Part shown: in pieces, positions 17,547-26,180 of the stretch | How positions within the stretch are numbered: position 1 is the stretch's first letter | Layout of the letters: each line of letters opens with the position of its first letter | Program-made: the position numbers and the translations under genes | Source: Streptomyces sp. Alt3 | GTDB lineage: Bacteria > Actinomycetota > Actinomycetes > Streptomycetales > Streptomycetaceae | Direction: 5' to 3' | Length of the DNA: 64,000 nt | NCBI RefSeq assembly: GCF_030719215.1 | Contig: NZ_CP120983.1 | Location: 7,874,001 to 7,938,000, forward strand | Notes under the pieces: generated by a model | What the model was told of the DNA's origin: nothing | What the model saw: the letters and a program-made list of their open reading frames with translations, nothing else | The model's database searches: none

Positions 17547-19934
17547 ATGACCGACGCCCGAACGCCGTCCGGGGCGTCCGCCCCGTCCGACACCGAGATC
17601 GCGGCACTCGACGCGCACTGGCGTGCCGCCAACTACCTGGCGGTCGGCCAGATCTATCTGATGGCCAACCCCCTCCTGGAGGAGCCGCTGGCCCCGGAGC
17701 ACATCAAGCCGCGGCTGCTCGGCCACTGGGGCACCTCACCCGGACTGAACCTGGTCCACACCCATCTCAACCGGATCGTCCGGACACGTGACCGCCGGGC
17801 GATGTGCGTCTGGGGGCCCGGCCACGGCGGCCCCGCCGTCCTCGCCAACTCCTGGCTGGAGGGCAGCTACTCCGAGACGTACCCCGATGTCAGCCGCGAC
17901 CGGCCCGGGATGGGAGCGCTGTTCAAGCAGTTCTCCTTCCCCGGTGGCGTTCCCAGCCACGTCGCCCCCGAGACCCCGGGGTCCATCCACGAGGGCGGCG
18001 AACTGGGGTACGCGCTGACCCACGCCTACGGCGCCGCCTTCGACCACCCCGAGCTGCTGGTGGCCTGCGTGGTCGGGGACGGAGAGGCGGAGACCGGGCC
18101 GTTGGCCGCGTCCTGGCACTCCAACAAGTTCCTGGACCCCGTGCACGACGGCGCGGTCCTGCCCGTCCTGCATCTCAACGGGTACAAGATCGCGAACCCG
18201 ACGGTGCTGGCCCGGCTGCCCGAGGAAGAGCTCGACGCGCTCCTGCGCGGGTACGGCCACGACCCCGTGTACGTCGAGGGGGACGAGCCGGCCGTGGTCC
18301 ACCGCGCGCTGGCCGCCGCCATGGACCTCGCCGTGGACCGCATCGACGCCTACCAGCGCGCGGCCCGTGACGAGGGCGTGTCCGTCCGTCCCCGCTGGCC
18401 CATGATCGTGCTGCGCACCCCCAAGGGCTGGACCGGCCCCGAGGAGGTGGACGGGCTCCCCGTCGAGAACACCTGGCGGGCCCACCAGGTCCCGCTGCCC
18501 GGGGTCCGGGACAACCCGGACCACCTGCGTCAGCTCGAGGAGTGGATGCGCTCCTACCGGCCCGAGGAACTCTTCGACTCCGAGGGCAGGCCCACGGCCC
18601 AGGTCCTGGAGTGCGTTCCCGAGGGAGCCGCCCGGCTCGGCTCGACGCCGTACGCCAACGGCGGGCTGCTCCTGCGTGACCTTCCGCTGCCGCCGCTGGA
18701 GAAGCACGCGGTGCGGGTCGACAGGCCGGGGACCGTCCTGCACGAGCCCACCCGGATCCTGGGCGGGCTGCTCGAGGACGTCATGGCGGCGACCGCCGAC
18801 CGCAGGAACTTCCGGGTGGTGGGACCCGACGAGACCGAGTCCAACCGCCTGGGCGCGCTCTACGGGGCCACCGGAAAGGCCTGGCAGGCGGAGGTCCTTC
18901 CGACCGACGAGCATCTGGCCCGCGACGGCCGGGTGATGGAAGTCCTGTCGGAACACCTGTGCCAGGGCTGGCTGGAGGGCTACCTCCTCACCGGACGGCA
19001 CGGTCTGTTCTCCTCGTACGAAGCCTTCGCCCACATCGTCGACTCGATGGTCAACCAGCACATCAAGTGGCTCCGCACCTCGCGGCGGCTGCACTGGCGG
19101 GCGCCCGTCGCCTCGCTGAACTACCTGCTCACCTCGCACGTCTGGCGTCAGGACCACAACGGCTTCTCGCACCAGGACCCCGGCTTCGTCGACCACATCC
19201 TCAACAAGAGTCCCGAGGTCGTCCGGGTCTATCTGCCGCCGGACGCCAACACGCTGCTGTCCACCGCCGACCATGTGCTGCGCAGCCGTGACTACGTCAA
19301 CGTGATCGTCGCCGGCAAGCAGCCGGGCTTCGACTGGCTCACCCTCGACGAGGCCCGCGCGCACTGCGCCCGAGGGGCCGGGGTCTGGGAATGGGCGGGG
19401 ACCGAGGACGGCAGCCGCGAACCCGACGTGGTGCTGGCCTGTGCCGGCGACGTACCCACACTGGAGACGATGGCCGCGGCCGGACTGCTGCGCCGTCATC
19501 TTCCGGAGCTCGCCGTGCGCGTGGTCAACGTCGTCGACATGACCAGGCTGCTGCCGCACGACGAGCACCCGCACGGCATGCCGGACGCGGAGTACGACGC
19601 CGTCTTCACCCGGGACAAGCCTGTGATCTTCGCCTACCACGGCTACCCCTGGCTGGTGCACCGTCTCGCGTACCGCCGCGAGGGACACGCCCATCTCCAC
19701 GTGCGCGGCTACAAGGAGGAGGGGACCACCACCACGCCGTTCGACATGGTGGTCCGCAACGACCTGGACCGCTACCGGCTGGTCATGGACGTGCTCGACC
19801 GGGTGCCCGGTCTGGGGGTCCGTGCCGTCGCCGTCCGGCAGGCCATGGCGGACGCCCGCACCCGGCACCACGACTGGATCCGGGAACACGGCACGGACAT
19901 GCCCGAGGTCGCCGACTGGACCTGGGAGGGCTGA
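17547..19934 (+). CDS. xfp: phosphoketolase (xylulose-5-phosphate/fructose-6-phosphate)
   Basis: A 795-residue thiamine-diphosphate enzyme of standard length. It cleaves xylulose 5-phosphate, and often fructose 6-phosphate, with phosphate to acetyl phosphate plus a shorter sugar phosphate. Recognisable segments are LLGHWGTSPGLNLVHTH, GPGHGGPAVLANSWLEG, SFPGGVPSHVAPETPGSIHEGGELGY, GDGEAETGPLAASWHSNKF (cofactor and magnesium binding) and HQDPGFVDHILNKSPEVVR. It is cytoplasmic and dehydrogenase-independent, so it gives a short route to acetyl phosphate under redox stress. It sits downstream of the SSADH-type gene and ends just before a very long hairpin. No acetate kinase or phosphotransacetylase is adjacent. 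Confidence 0.95.
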   Translation: MTDARTPSGASAPSDTEIAALDAHWRAANYLAVGQIYLMANPLLEEPLAPEHIKPRLLGHWGTSPGLNLVHTHLNRIVRTRDRRAMCVWGPGHGGPAVLANSWLEGSYSETYPDVSRDRPGMGALFKQFSFPGGVPSHVAPETPGSIHEGGELGYALTHAYGAAFDHPELLVACVVGDGEAETGPLAASWHSNKFLDPVHDGAVLPVLHLNGYKIANPTVLARLPEEELDALLRGYGHDPVYVEGDEPAVVHRALAAAMDLAVDRIDAYQRAARDEGVSVRPRWPMIVLRTPKGWTGPEEVDGLPVENTWRAHQVPLPGVRDNPDHLRQLEEWMRSYRPEELFDSEGRPTAQVLECVPEGAARLGSTPYANGGLLLRDLPLPPLEKHAVRVDRPGTVLHEPTRILGGLLEDVMAATADRRNFRVVGPDETESNRLGALYGATGKAWQAEVLPTDEHLARDGRVMEVLSEHLCQGWLEGYLLTGRHGLFSSYEAFAHIVDSMVNQHIKWLRTSRRLHWRAPVASLNYLLTSHVWRQDHNGFSHQDPGFVDHILNKSPEVVRVYLPPDANTLLSTADHVLRSRDYVNVIVAGKQPGFDWLTLDEARAHCARGAGVWEWAGTEDGSREPDVVLACAGDVPTLETMAAAGLLRRHLPELAVRVVNVVDMTRLLPHDEHPHGMPDAEYDAVFTRDKPVIFAYHGYPWLVHRLAYRREGHAHLHVRGYKEEGTTTTPFDMVVRNDLDRYRLVMDVLDRVPGLGVRAVAVRQAMADARTRHHDWIREHGTDMPEVADWTWEG

Positions 19935-19938
19935 ACAC

Positions 19939-19995
19939 CGTCCCACGCACTCCGGCCGGCCCGCGGGAAGCGGGCCGGCCGGAGTGCGTGGGACG
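19939..19995. terminator. very long bidirectional hairpin terminator
   Basis: Perfect 26-base arms (19939-19964 and 19970-19995) around a 5-base loop, between the convergent phosphoketolase and secreted-protein genes. Confidence 0.9.
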
Positions 19996-20000
19996 GAGGC

Positions 20001-20444
20001 TCAGTTGACGGAGGTGGGCGCGCCCGGCGGCACCGCCGACGTCACGGTCGTGCGGACGACCGGGGACACGGCCCCGCCTCCGACGATCCGGAGGGCGTTC
20101 TCGCCCGTGATGCCCAGCTTCACCCGCATGCTGTACTCGCCGCTCCTGGCGGTCCTGATCGTGGCGGGCAGGGTCACCCAGCGCTTGCCCTGCTTCTGCT
20201 GCAGGCTGACGGGTGTGCCGGAATCGACGTTCCTGGCCGCGCCGTGGATACGGAACTCCTCCCAGGCCGCCACGCTGCGCGCGGTCGCGTACGCCGAGAG
20301 GGCGGGCCGCGTGGCCAGGTCCTGCGCGCGCTCCCCGGACGGCGGTGCGGGGACACCGGACGACGCCGCGGCCCCGCCCATCGCTCCGGCGAGCGTCACC
20401 GCTGTGAGCAGGGCTGCCGCCGACGCGCGCCTGAATCGGTCCAT
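20001..20444 (-). CDS. secreted protein of unknown function
   Basis: A 147-residue protein from ATG 20444, preceded by AAGGAGAG. Residues 1-29 are a Sec signal peptide (MDRFRRAS, then a hydrophobic Ala/Leu stretch, then GGAAASS). The mature part ends in a beta-rich region (VSLQQKQGKRWVTLPATIRTARSGEYSMRVKLG) typical of small extracellular Ig-like or bacterial surface modules in Streptomyces. There are no cysteines in the mature part and no catalytic motif. I do not recognise a named family. Confidence 0.7.
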   Translation of the reverse strand: MDRFRRASAAALLTAVTLAGAMGGAAASSGVPAPPSGERAQDLATRPALSAYATARSVAAWEEFRIHGAARNVDSGTPVSLQQKQGKRWVTLPATIRTARSGEYSMRVKLGITGENALRIVGGGAVSPVVRTTVTSAVPPGAPTSVN

Positions 20445-20555
20445 GACTGGCTCTCCTTCGTACCCGACGCGATCGGTGAGATCGACGTGATGGGATCGGC
20501 TTCGGAGCGCCAAATCTAGACAATGTTCACATAACCCTCACGCAAGGACACGCGG

Positions 20556-21671
20556 TCAGAAACGCAGGACCGCCGCGAGCCTGCCGTGGTGCGCGAGGGA
20601 GTCGTCCGCGACGAAGGCGACCTCGCAGCCCTTGTCCAGTGCCGCTTCGACGAGCTCGTCGACGATGTCCTCACGGACCTGTCCGTCCTCGGCCGGAGTG
20701 GTCTGCGGGCCGACCGGCTCCAGGTGTCCGTCGGTGATCCTCACCGTCTCGTCGAAGTGTTCCTCGACCGCGACCAGGCCCGCCCGGCCTTCCCGCACGG
20801 CCAGCCACACCTCGTCGAGCCCGCCGGCGAACGAGCGGCTGCTGTGGGCCTTGTCGAGCCTGCCCCGGATCCGTGAGGCGGTCTGTGCGCGCCAGTCCTC
20901 CAGGGCCGGGCCCAGCTCCTTGATCAGCTCGGGTGCCGTCGTGTCCGCCGTCGTCCCCTTCGCGACCCGGCCCGCAGCCTGCTTCGCGCTCTCACCGACC
21001 TCGTCGAGCAGGGAGAGCGCCGGCGCGAGGCCCACCAGGAAGAGCGGGCGCGGGTCGGCCGCCAGGACCGCGCGCAGCCGCTCGTCGACCGAGCGCAGGA
21101 AGTTGCGGGCGTCCTCGCTGCTGTAGGTGCTCGGAGTGTCCCCGATCCGCTCCTCGCGCTGCGGATTCGGCTCCTCGTGCGGGGCCGTGAGCGGGAAGCC
21201 GTCCCTGCGTTCGGGGCGCAGGCCCTCGCCCGTACCGGAGAACAGGGAGGCGTGCTCGGCGGACAGGCTGAGCACCCAGAACGGTCGCGCCCCCGCCTTG
21301 GCCGCGACCAGGTTGCGGGTGAGGTAGCTGTCGCTCAGGACCACTCGTTCGGGCGCGGTGCGCGGAAGTTGCCAGATCTGGTACTCGTCGGCGTCGGCGA
21401 AGATGACGAGGGACTCCAGGGCGCGGCGCTGGTCGACCTCGGCCACCGCGCGGTCCAGCTGCGCCTTCACGGCTGCCCTGGCCTCGTGGCTCACCCCGGG
21501 GTCGGCGTCCAGCCGGTTGCCGGCCTCGGCCACGAGGTTGCGCAGCCGCACGGCGTCCTGGGCGTTGTCCGGGGCACGGCGGTGGGTGGGCATGGTCAGG
21601 GACAGGGCCGGATAGGGCCTGGTGGCCCGGAGTTCCTGCAGCAGGCCGGGCGTCAGCGCGTCCGTGTCCAT
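20556..21671 (-). CDS. release-factor-fold (baeRF-type) protein, possible ribosome-associated factor
   Basis: A 371-residue soluble protein from ATG 21671 after GGGAGGG. Segments YPALSLTMPTHRRAPDN, PFWVLSLSAEHASLFSGTGEGLRP, LFLVGLAPALSLLDEV and ALDKGCEVAFVADDSLAHHGRLAAVLRF match proteins that adopt the archaeo-eukaryotic release factor 1 / Pelota fold. These are often mislabelled chemotaxis proteins and have more recently been linked to ribosome hibernation. The C-terminal part resembles the eL8-like domain. A ribosome role is inference from fold; I see no GGQ peptide-release motif. Confidence 0.6.
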   Translation of the reverse strand: MDTDALTPGLLQELRATRPYPALSLTMPTHRRAPDNAQDAVRLRNLVAEAGNRLDADPGVSHEARAAVKAQLDRAVAEVDQRRALESLVIFADADEYQIWQLPRTAPERVVLSDSYLTRNLVAAKAGARPFWVLSLSAEHASLFSGTGEGLRPERRDGFPLTAPHEEPNPQREERIGDTPSTYSSEDARNFLRSVDERLRAVLAADPRPLFLVGLAPALSLLDEVGESAKQAAGRVAKGTTADTTAPELIKELGPALEDWRAQTASRIRGRLDKAHSSRSFAGGLDEVWLAVREGRAGLVAVEEHFDETVRITDGHLEPVGPQTTPAEDGQVREDIVDELVEAALDKGCEVAFVADDSLAHHGRLAAVLRF

Positions 21672-21805
21672 CGTTCCCTCCCGGGGGTTCGGGGTCCGCG
21701 GTGCTGGAGCCGCCCCCTGGTGTGGAGCGGTTGTTCGACGAGTCAATTCATACCTTTTGATCCTAATATGGGCGAATTATTCGTCTCCCCTCGGAGGTGT
21801 ACGCG

Positions 21806-22300
21806 ATGTCCACACTCACCGTGTGGAAGTTCCGGACGGCGGACGGCGCGGAGAACGTGGAGGCCGCTCTGAAGTCCCTCCAGAAGGAAGGGCTCGTCAA
21901 GATCCTCGACGCCGCCGTCGTGAGCTGGCCCGCCGAGCGCTCCAAGCCGAGGACCCGACAGTTGATCAACCTCGTCGGCGCGGGTGCGCTGAGCGGCACC
22001 TTCTGGGGGATGCTCTTCGGCCTCATCTTCCTGATGCCTCTGCTCGGCGCGGCCATCGGCGCGGCGGCGGGGGCGCTCGGCGGGAAGCTCGCCGACGTCG
22101 GCATCGACGACGACTTCATCGCCGAGGTCAAGCAGAAGGTGACGCCCGGGACGTCGGCGCTGTTCCTGCTCACCCTGGACGAGGTGCCGAGCCGTATCAG
22201 CGAGTCGCTGCCCGGCGACGGAGCCGAACTGCTGCACAGCAACCTCGACACGGAGCGTGAGGCGAGGCTGCGCCAGATCTTCGGCGACGAGGCGGAATGA
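21806..22300 (+). CDS. DUF1269 family protein with glycine-rich membrane segment
   Basis: A 164-residue protein from ATG 21806, eight bases after GGAGG. The pattern TLTVWKFRTADGAENVEAALKSL at the N-terminus, a central hydrophobic glycine-rich hairpin (GALSGTFWGMLFGLIFLMPLLGAAIGAAAGALGG) and a C-terminal alpha/beta piece (GTSALFLLTLDEVPSRI) are those of DUF1269 membrane proteins. Function is unknown; such proteins are often stress-induced in actinobacteria. It is divergent from the release-factor-fold gene across an AT-rich 134-base gap containing TAATAT near 21764. Confidence 0.82.
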   Translation: MSTLTVWKFRTADGAENVEAALKSLQKEGLVKILDAAVVSWPAERSKPRTRQLINLVGAGALSGTFWGMLFGLIFLMPLLGAAIGAAAGALGGKLADVGIDDDFIAEVKQKVTPGTSALFLLTLDEVPSRISESLPGDGAELLHSNLDTEREARLRQIFGDEAE

Positions 22301-22352
22301 CGGGGGAGGGGCTGCTCCACGCAGGGCCCGCACGGTATCCGGCAGGCCTCCG

Positions 22353-23705
22353 GTGAGCGCCTCGGAAGCCGTGACGGACGCGCTGCGCGAGCTCCACGCG
22401 CGCTTCGCCGGTGTGCGGGAGGGTCGACAGGCCGACTACATCCCGGAGTTGACCAGGTCGGACCCCGACGACTTCGGGCTCGCCCTGGTGAGTATGGACG
22501 GGCACTCCTACAGCGCCGGCGCGGCGGACACCCCCTTCACCCTGCAGTCGGTGTCCAAGCCCTTCGTCTACGCCCTCGCGCTGGCCTCGCTCGGCCTCGA
22601 CGAGGTGAGCCGCTGGGTGGGCGCCGAACCGAGCGGCGAGGCGTTCAACGCCATCAGCCTGGAGCCCGGCACCGGGCGGCCGGCCAATGCGATGGTCAAC
22701 GCCGGCGCCATCGTGACCACCGCTCTGGTCCCCGACAGCCGTGAGCAACCCGCGTTCGGCCGCATCCTGACCTGTCTGAGCCGGTTCGCCGGGCGGAAGC
22801 TGGACGTCGACGAGGACGTCCACGGCTCCGAGGCGGCGACCGGGGACCGCAACCGGGCGCTCGCCTATCTGATCCGCAGTACGGGAACCCTGCCCGTCGA
22901 CCCGGTGGCGGCCGTGGACACCTACTTCCGGCAGTGCGCGGTACGGGCCACGGCCGTCGACCTCGCCGTGATGGCCGCGACCCTGGCCTACGGCGGTGTC
23001 AATCCGGTCACCGGGGAGCGGGTCGTCTCCCCCGAGGTCGCCGCCCAGGTCCTCGCCGTCATGGCGACCTGCGGAATGTACGACTCCTCCGGCGACTGGC
23101 TGCTCAGGGTCGGTCTGCCCGCCAAGAGCGGCGTCTCCGGCGGTCTGCTCGCCGCCGGGCCGGCCCGTTTCGGCCTGGCCGCCTACAGCCCGCTCCTGGA
23201 CGCGTCGGGCACCTCGGTACGCGGCCACGCGGCGCTCGGCGCGCTCTCGGAACGTCTCGGGCTCCACCTCATGAAGAACCCGGCACTTCCCGGCTCCACC
23301 GTCACGCTGGTCACCACCGCCGACGTGCTCCCCTCCGCCCCGTCCGGCCGGCTCGCCCGCGCGCTCCACGAACGCGTGGGTGTCGTCGCCGCCCAGGGCG
23401 CCCTCGACTTCACCGCGGCCGAGCGTGTGCTGTACGCGCTCGACGAGTCGGGTTCGGAGGACGCCGACCCCGTGATCCTCGACCTGAGGGAGGTGACCGG
23501 CGCCGACTCCGACGCCCTCGCGCTGCTGCACGCCGGCCTCTCCCGGCTCGCGCGGGAGGGCCGGCGTGCGGCCGTCGTCGATCCGGGCGACCGGCTGGGT
23601 CCCCCGGACCTGGTCCGTGAGCGGACCGGCCAGGACCTGCCGCGCTTCGGCTCCCGCGAGGAGGCCGCCGAGCAGTGCGCGCGGGCCGTGGCCGGGCCCG
23701 GCTGA
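22353..23705 (+). CDS. glsA: glutaminase A fused to a C-terminal STAS domain
   Basis: A 450-residue protein starting at GTG 22353. Residues 1 to about 310 are a serine-dependent beta-lactamase-fold glutaminase with Ser66-x-x-Lys69 in LQSVSKPF, the substrate loop NAMVNAGAI and KSGVSGG. It hydrolyses glutamine to glutamate and ammonia in the cytoplasm. Residues about 340-450 (RVGVVAAQGALDFTAAERVLYAL, VILDLREVTGADSDALALLH) form an anti-anti-sigma-like STAS domain. That fusion makes the protein about 140 residues longer than E. coli glutaminases and suggests regulation by, or of, another protein. The usual STAS phospho-serine appears as GADSDA. Confidence 0.88.
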   Translation: MSASEAVTDALRELHARFAGVREGRQADYIPELTRSDPDDFGLALVSMDGHSYSAGAADTPFTLQSVSKPFVYALALASLGLDEVSRWVGAEPSGEAFNAISLEPGTGRPANAMVNAGAIVTTALVPDSREQPAFGRILTCLSRFAGRKLDVDEDVHGSEAATGDRNRALAYLIRSTGTLPVDPVAAVDTYFRQCAVRATAVDLAVMAATLAYGGVNPVTGERVVSPEVAAQVLAVMATCGMYDSSGDWLLRVGLPAKSGVSGGLLAAGPARFGLAAYSPLLDASGTSVRGHAALGALSERLGLHLMKNPALPGSTVTLVTTADVLPSAPSGRLARALHERVGVVAAQGALDFTAAERVLYALDESGSEDADPVILDLREVTGADSDALALLHAGLSRLAREGRRAAVVDPGDRLGPPDLVRERTGQDLPRFGSREEAAEQCARAVAGPG

Positions 23706-23709
23706 GCCC

Positions 23710-24519
23710 CTACCAGATGGCCTCGACCCACTCGGGGTGATCGATGAACGGGTTCCGGTTGTGCTGGAACCGGTCGAATATGACCTCGTTGCGGTTCTTC
23801 TCGAAGCTGTCCGGAGGGTCCTCCTGGCTCCACTGCTTCAGCACGGAGAGCCGTCCGATGTTCGGGGCCGACCCGTTGCTCACGCGGTCGTTCGGCTCCA
23901 GGTCGGCGAAGGCGTCGTCGCCCTCGTACCGCACCGCCATGTAGAGGATCATCCGGGCCACGTCCCCCTTGACCGCGTCGCGCGGTTCGAAGGAGTCACC
24001 GTCGGTGAGGTTGCCGGGCGCCCCCGAGACGGCGCTGCCGCCGTTGTCGAAGTCCTTGTTGCCGCGGATGGAGTTCACCTGAACGTCCTCGGGGCGCAGG
24101 TGGTGGATGTCGGTGCCGGGGCCGGTCGCGGTGCCGAAGTCGCCGTGGGACTTCGCCCAGACGTGCTCCCGGTTCCAGTCGCCGGTGTTGCCCCCGTTCT
24201 CGCTCTTGGACTGGGAGCGGCCGGTGTACAGGAGGATCACGTTGGAGGAGTTGGCCGGGTCCTGGTCCGTGGCCTTGAGGGCGTCCCAGACCTGGCTGTA
24301 GGAGAGCTTGGTCTGGTCGCTGATGATCGTGTGCAGTGAGCTCTTGAGCGCGGTGCCCGTCTTGCCGAGGGCGTCCTGGTAGTACGTGTCGTCGAGAGTG
24401 GTGGCCGGGGGAGTCGCCTGGGTGGCGGCGGGTGCGGCGGACGCGACGCCGGTGAGTACGACGATCGAGGCGGCTGTAGCGAGCAGTGGACGCGCGTAGA
24501 AACGGCGACGACTGGACAT
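23710..24519 (-). CDS. secreted endonuclease I family nuclease
   Basis: A 269-residue secreted nuclease from ATG 24519. A signal peptide occupies residues 1 to about 33 (MSSRRRFYARPLLATAASIV, then ending in SAAPAA). The mature protein has the endonuclease I beta-beta-alpha-metal core NREHVWAKSHGDFG followed by DIHHLRPEDVQVNSIRGNKDFDNGG; the first His is the general base and later residues bind magnesium. Such enzymes degrade extracellular DNA or RNA. It converges on the glutaminase with only four bases between the stops. It is likely used for scavenging phosphate or nucleotides; this is inferred from family. Confidence 0.9.
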   Translation of the reverse strand: MSSRRRFYARPLLATAASIVVLTGVASAAPAATQATPPATTLDDTYYQDALGKTGTALKSSLHTIISDQTKLSYSQVWDALKATDQDPANSSNVILLYTGRSQSKSENGGNTGDWNREHVWAKSHGDFGTATGPGTDIHHLRPEDVQVNSIRGNKDFDNGGSAVSGAPGNLTDGDSFEPRDAVKGDVARMILYMAVRYEGDDAFADLEPNDRVSNGSAPNIGRLSVLKQWSQEDPPDSFEKNRNEVIFDRFQHNRNPFIDHPEWVEAIW

Positions 24520-24731
24520 GTGGGGTGTCCTCTCCGGGGTGGCGGAACGTTGTCGTGAGGGCCGGGCGTTGGCTGTTGGACCGGGAGCCTTCCACACGCA
24601 CGGTGCCGGTAGTGTGAACGTTGCGTATTCATCATGTGCAGGTCAAGTGACAGTTGGTCGGTCCCTTCCCGGGCATCGGATGCGCGGACGCCGACCGGGC
24701 GCGAGAATTGCCGCAAGGACGAGGAGGCGGT

Positions 24732-24944
24732 ATGAGCGAAGAGTCCGAATCCCTATCCGTATCCGCGCCGGAAGTACGGGGTGTCACCCCCGACCGTCTG
24801 CTGCACACCGGCGGCAACGATCAGCCCACCGCAGAGGATCTGGTACTCGCCTCCGGGCGTGATCTGACCCCCGAGAGCCTGGAGTGGGCACGGCGCAGGC
24901 TGTCGGAGGAGGGCCGCTCGGCCATGGACAAGCGGCTCCCGTAG
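24732..24944 (+). CDS. small conserved hypothetical protein
   Basis: A 70-residue acidic protein from ATG 24732, behind a strong GAGGAGG site. Sequence features are a Ser/Glu-rich start, GVTPDRLLHTGGND and a C-terminal helix DLTPESLEWARRRLSEEGRSAM. No cysteine, membrane segment or known motif. It ends just before a strong terminator, so it is a single-gene unit. I do not recognise a function. Confidence 0.65.
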   Translation: MSEESESLSVSAPEVRGVTPDRLLHTGGNDQPTAEDLVLASGRDLTPESLEWARRRLSEEGRSAMDKRLP

Positions 24945-24960
24945 AACCGGTACGACGCAT

Positions 24961-24999
24961 CGAGGGGCGGGGAGCGTGCGAGGCGCTCCCCGCCCCTCG
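24961..24999 (+). terminator. hairpin terminator
   Basis: Perfect 16-base arms (24961-24976 and 24984-24999) with a 7-base loop, downstream of the small gene and immediately before the rlmG promoter. Confidence 0.85.
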
Positions 25000-25001
25000 G
25001 C

Positions 25002-25007
25002 TAGCCT
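25002..25007 (+). promoter_or_regulatory. -10 box of a probably leaderless rlmG promoter
   Basis: TAGCCT fits the TANNNT consensus and lies nine bases before ATG 25017. There is no ribosome site between it and the start, so transcription probably begins at or next to the ATG. The -35 would fall within the upstream terminator arm. Confidence 0.5.
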
Positions 25008-25016
25008 GAACGCAAT

Positions 25017-26174
25017 ATGAACCGTTTGACGACGTCACAGGGCGAATTCGATCTCGCCCGCTATCCCGAGAACCCGCGCGATCCCCTCCGTGCGTGGGAC
25101 GCCGCCGACGAGTACCTGCTGCGGAGGCTGGGGGGAGAGGACGGGAGCGAGCCGGTCCCCGCGTCCGGCACCGTGGCCGTGGTCGGCGACCGGTGGGGCG
25201 CCCTCGCCACCGCGCTGGCCGCGCACCGCCCGGTCCAGATCACCGATTCGTACCTCGCCCGACAGGCCACGCTGGCCAACCTGGCGCGCAACGGCGCCGA
25301 TCCCGGTTCCGTACACGTCCTGTCGGTGCGCGAAACCCCGCCGGAGCGCGTGGACCTGCTGCTCGTGCGGGTGCCCAAGAGCCTCGCACTCCTCGAGGAC
25401 CAGCTCCACCGGCTCGCGCCCGCCGTGCACGCCGGGACCGTCGTCATCGGTACCGGCATGGTGAAGGAGATCCACACCTCCACCCTCAAGCTGTTCGAGC
25501 GGATCATCGGGCCCACCCGCACCTCCCTCGCGGTGAAGAAGGCGCGGCTCATCTTCTCCACCCCGGACCCCGCACTGCCCAGGACCCCCAGCCCCTGGCC
25601 GTACCGCTACGCACTGCCGGGCGACGTCGGAGTGGTCTCGGGCCGTACGGTCACCAACCACGCCGGGATCTTCTGCGCCGAACGCCTCGACATCGGCACC
25701 CGCTTCTTCCTGAAGCACCTGCCGCAGCGGACCGGGCCCGACCGGGTCGTCGACCTCGGCTGCGGGAACGGCGTGGTGGGTACGGCCGCCGCGCTGGCCA
25801 ACCCCGAAGCGTCCGTCGTCTTCACCGACGAGTCGTACCAGGCCGTCGCCTCCGCCGAAGCGACCTTCCGCGACAACGCCGGTCCGGATGCCGAGGCGGA
25901 GTTCCTGGTCGGTGACGGGATGGCCGGCCTGCCCCCGGGCAGCGTGGACCTGGTCCTCAGCAACCCGCCGTTCCACTCGCACCAGGCGGTCACCGACGCC
26001 ACGGCCCGGAACATGTTCCACGGAGCGCGTGCCGCGCTGCGTCAGGGCGGCGAGTTGTGGGTCGTCGGCAATCGGCACCTCGGCTACCACACGCAGCTCC
26101 GCCGGATCTTCGGCAACTGCGTGACCGTCGCCGGTGACCCGAAATTCGTCGTGCTGCGGGCCGTCAAGCGCTGA
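25017..26174 (+). CDS. rlmG: 23S rRNA (guanine-N2) methyltransferase, RlmG type
   Basis: A 385-residue two-domain methyltransferase. The N-terminal half is a degenerate methyltransferase domain that binds rRNA; the C-terminal half carries the AdoMet motif VVDLGCGNGVVGTAA and the N2-guanine signature SNPPFHSHQAV near residue 318. In E. coli RlmG methylates G1835 of 23S rRNA and RsmC, its close relative, methylates 16S rRNA. Length and the GRTVTNHAGIFCAERLDIGTRFFLKHL segment fit both; RlmG is favoured. ATG 25017 has no Shine-Dalgarno sequence. Confidence 0.85.
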   Translation: MNRLTTSQGEFDLARYPENPRDPLRAWDAADEYLLRRLGGEDGSEPVPASGTVAVVGDRWGALATALAAHRPVQITDSYLARQATLANLARNGADPGSVHVLSVRETPPERVDLLLVRVPKSLALLEDQLHRLAPAVHAGTVVIGTGMVKEIHTSTLKLFERIIGPTRTSLAVKKARLIFSTPDPALPRTPSPWPYRYALPGDVGVVSGRTVTNHAGIFCAERLDIGTRFFLKHLPQRTGPDRVVDLGCGNGVVGTAAALANPEASVVFTDESYQAVASAEATFRDNAGPDAEAEFLVGDGMAGLPPGSVDLVLSNPPFHSHQAVTDATARNMFHGARAALRQGGELWVVGNRHLGYHTQLRRIFGNCVTVAGDPKFVVLRAVKR

Positions 26175-26180
26175 CGCGCG

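Noticed and set aside
17736..19946. A 736-codon minus-strand open frame opposite phosphoketolase
   Set aside because: Translation shows no motif and mirrors the codon bias of the real gene; phosphoketolase is unambiguous on the plus strand.
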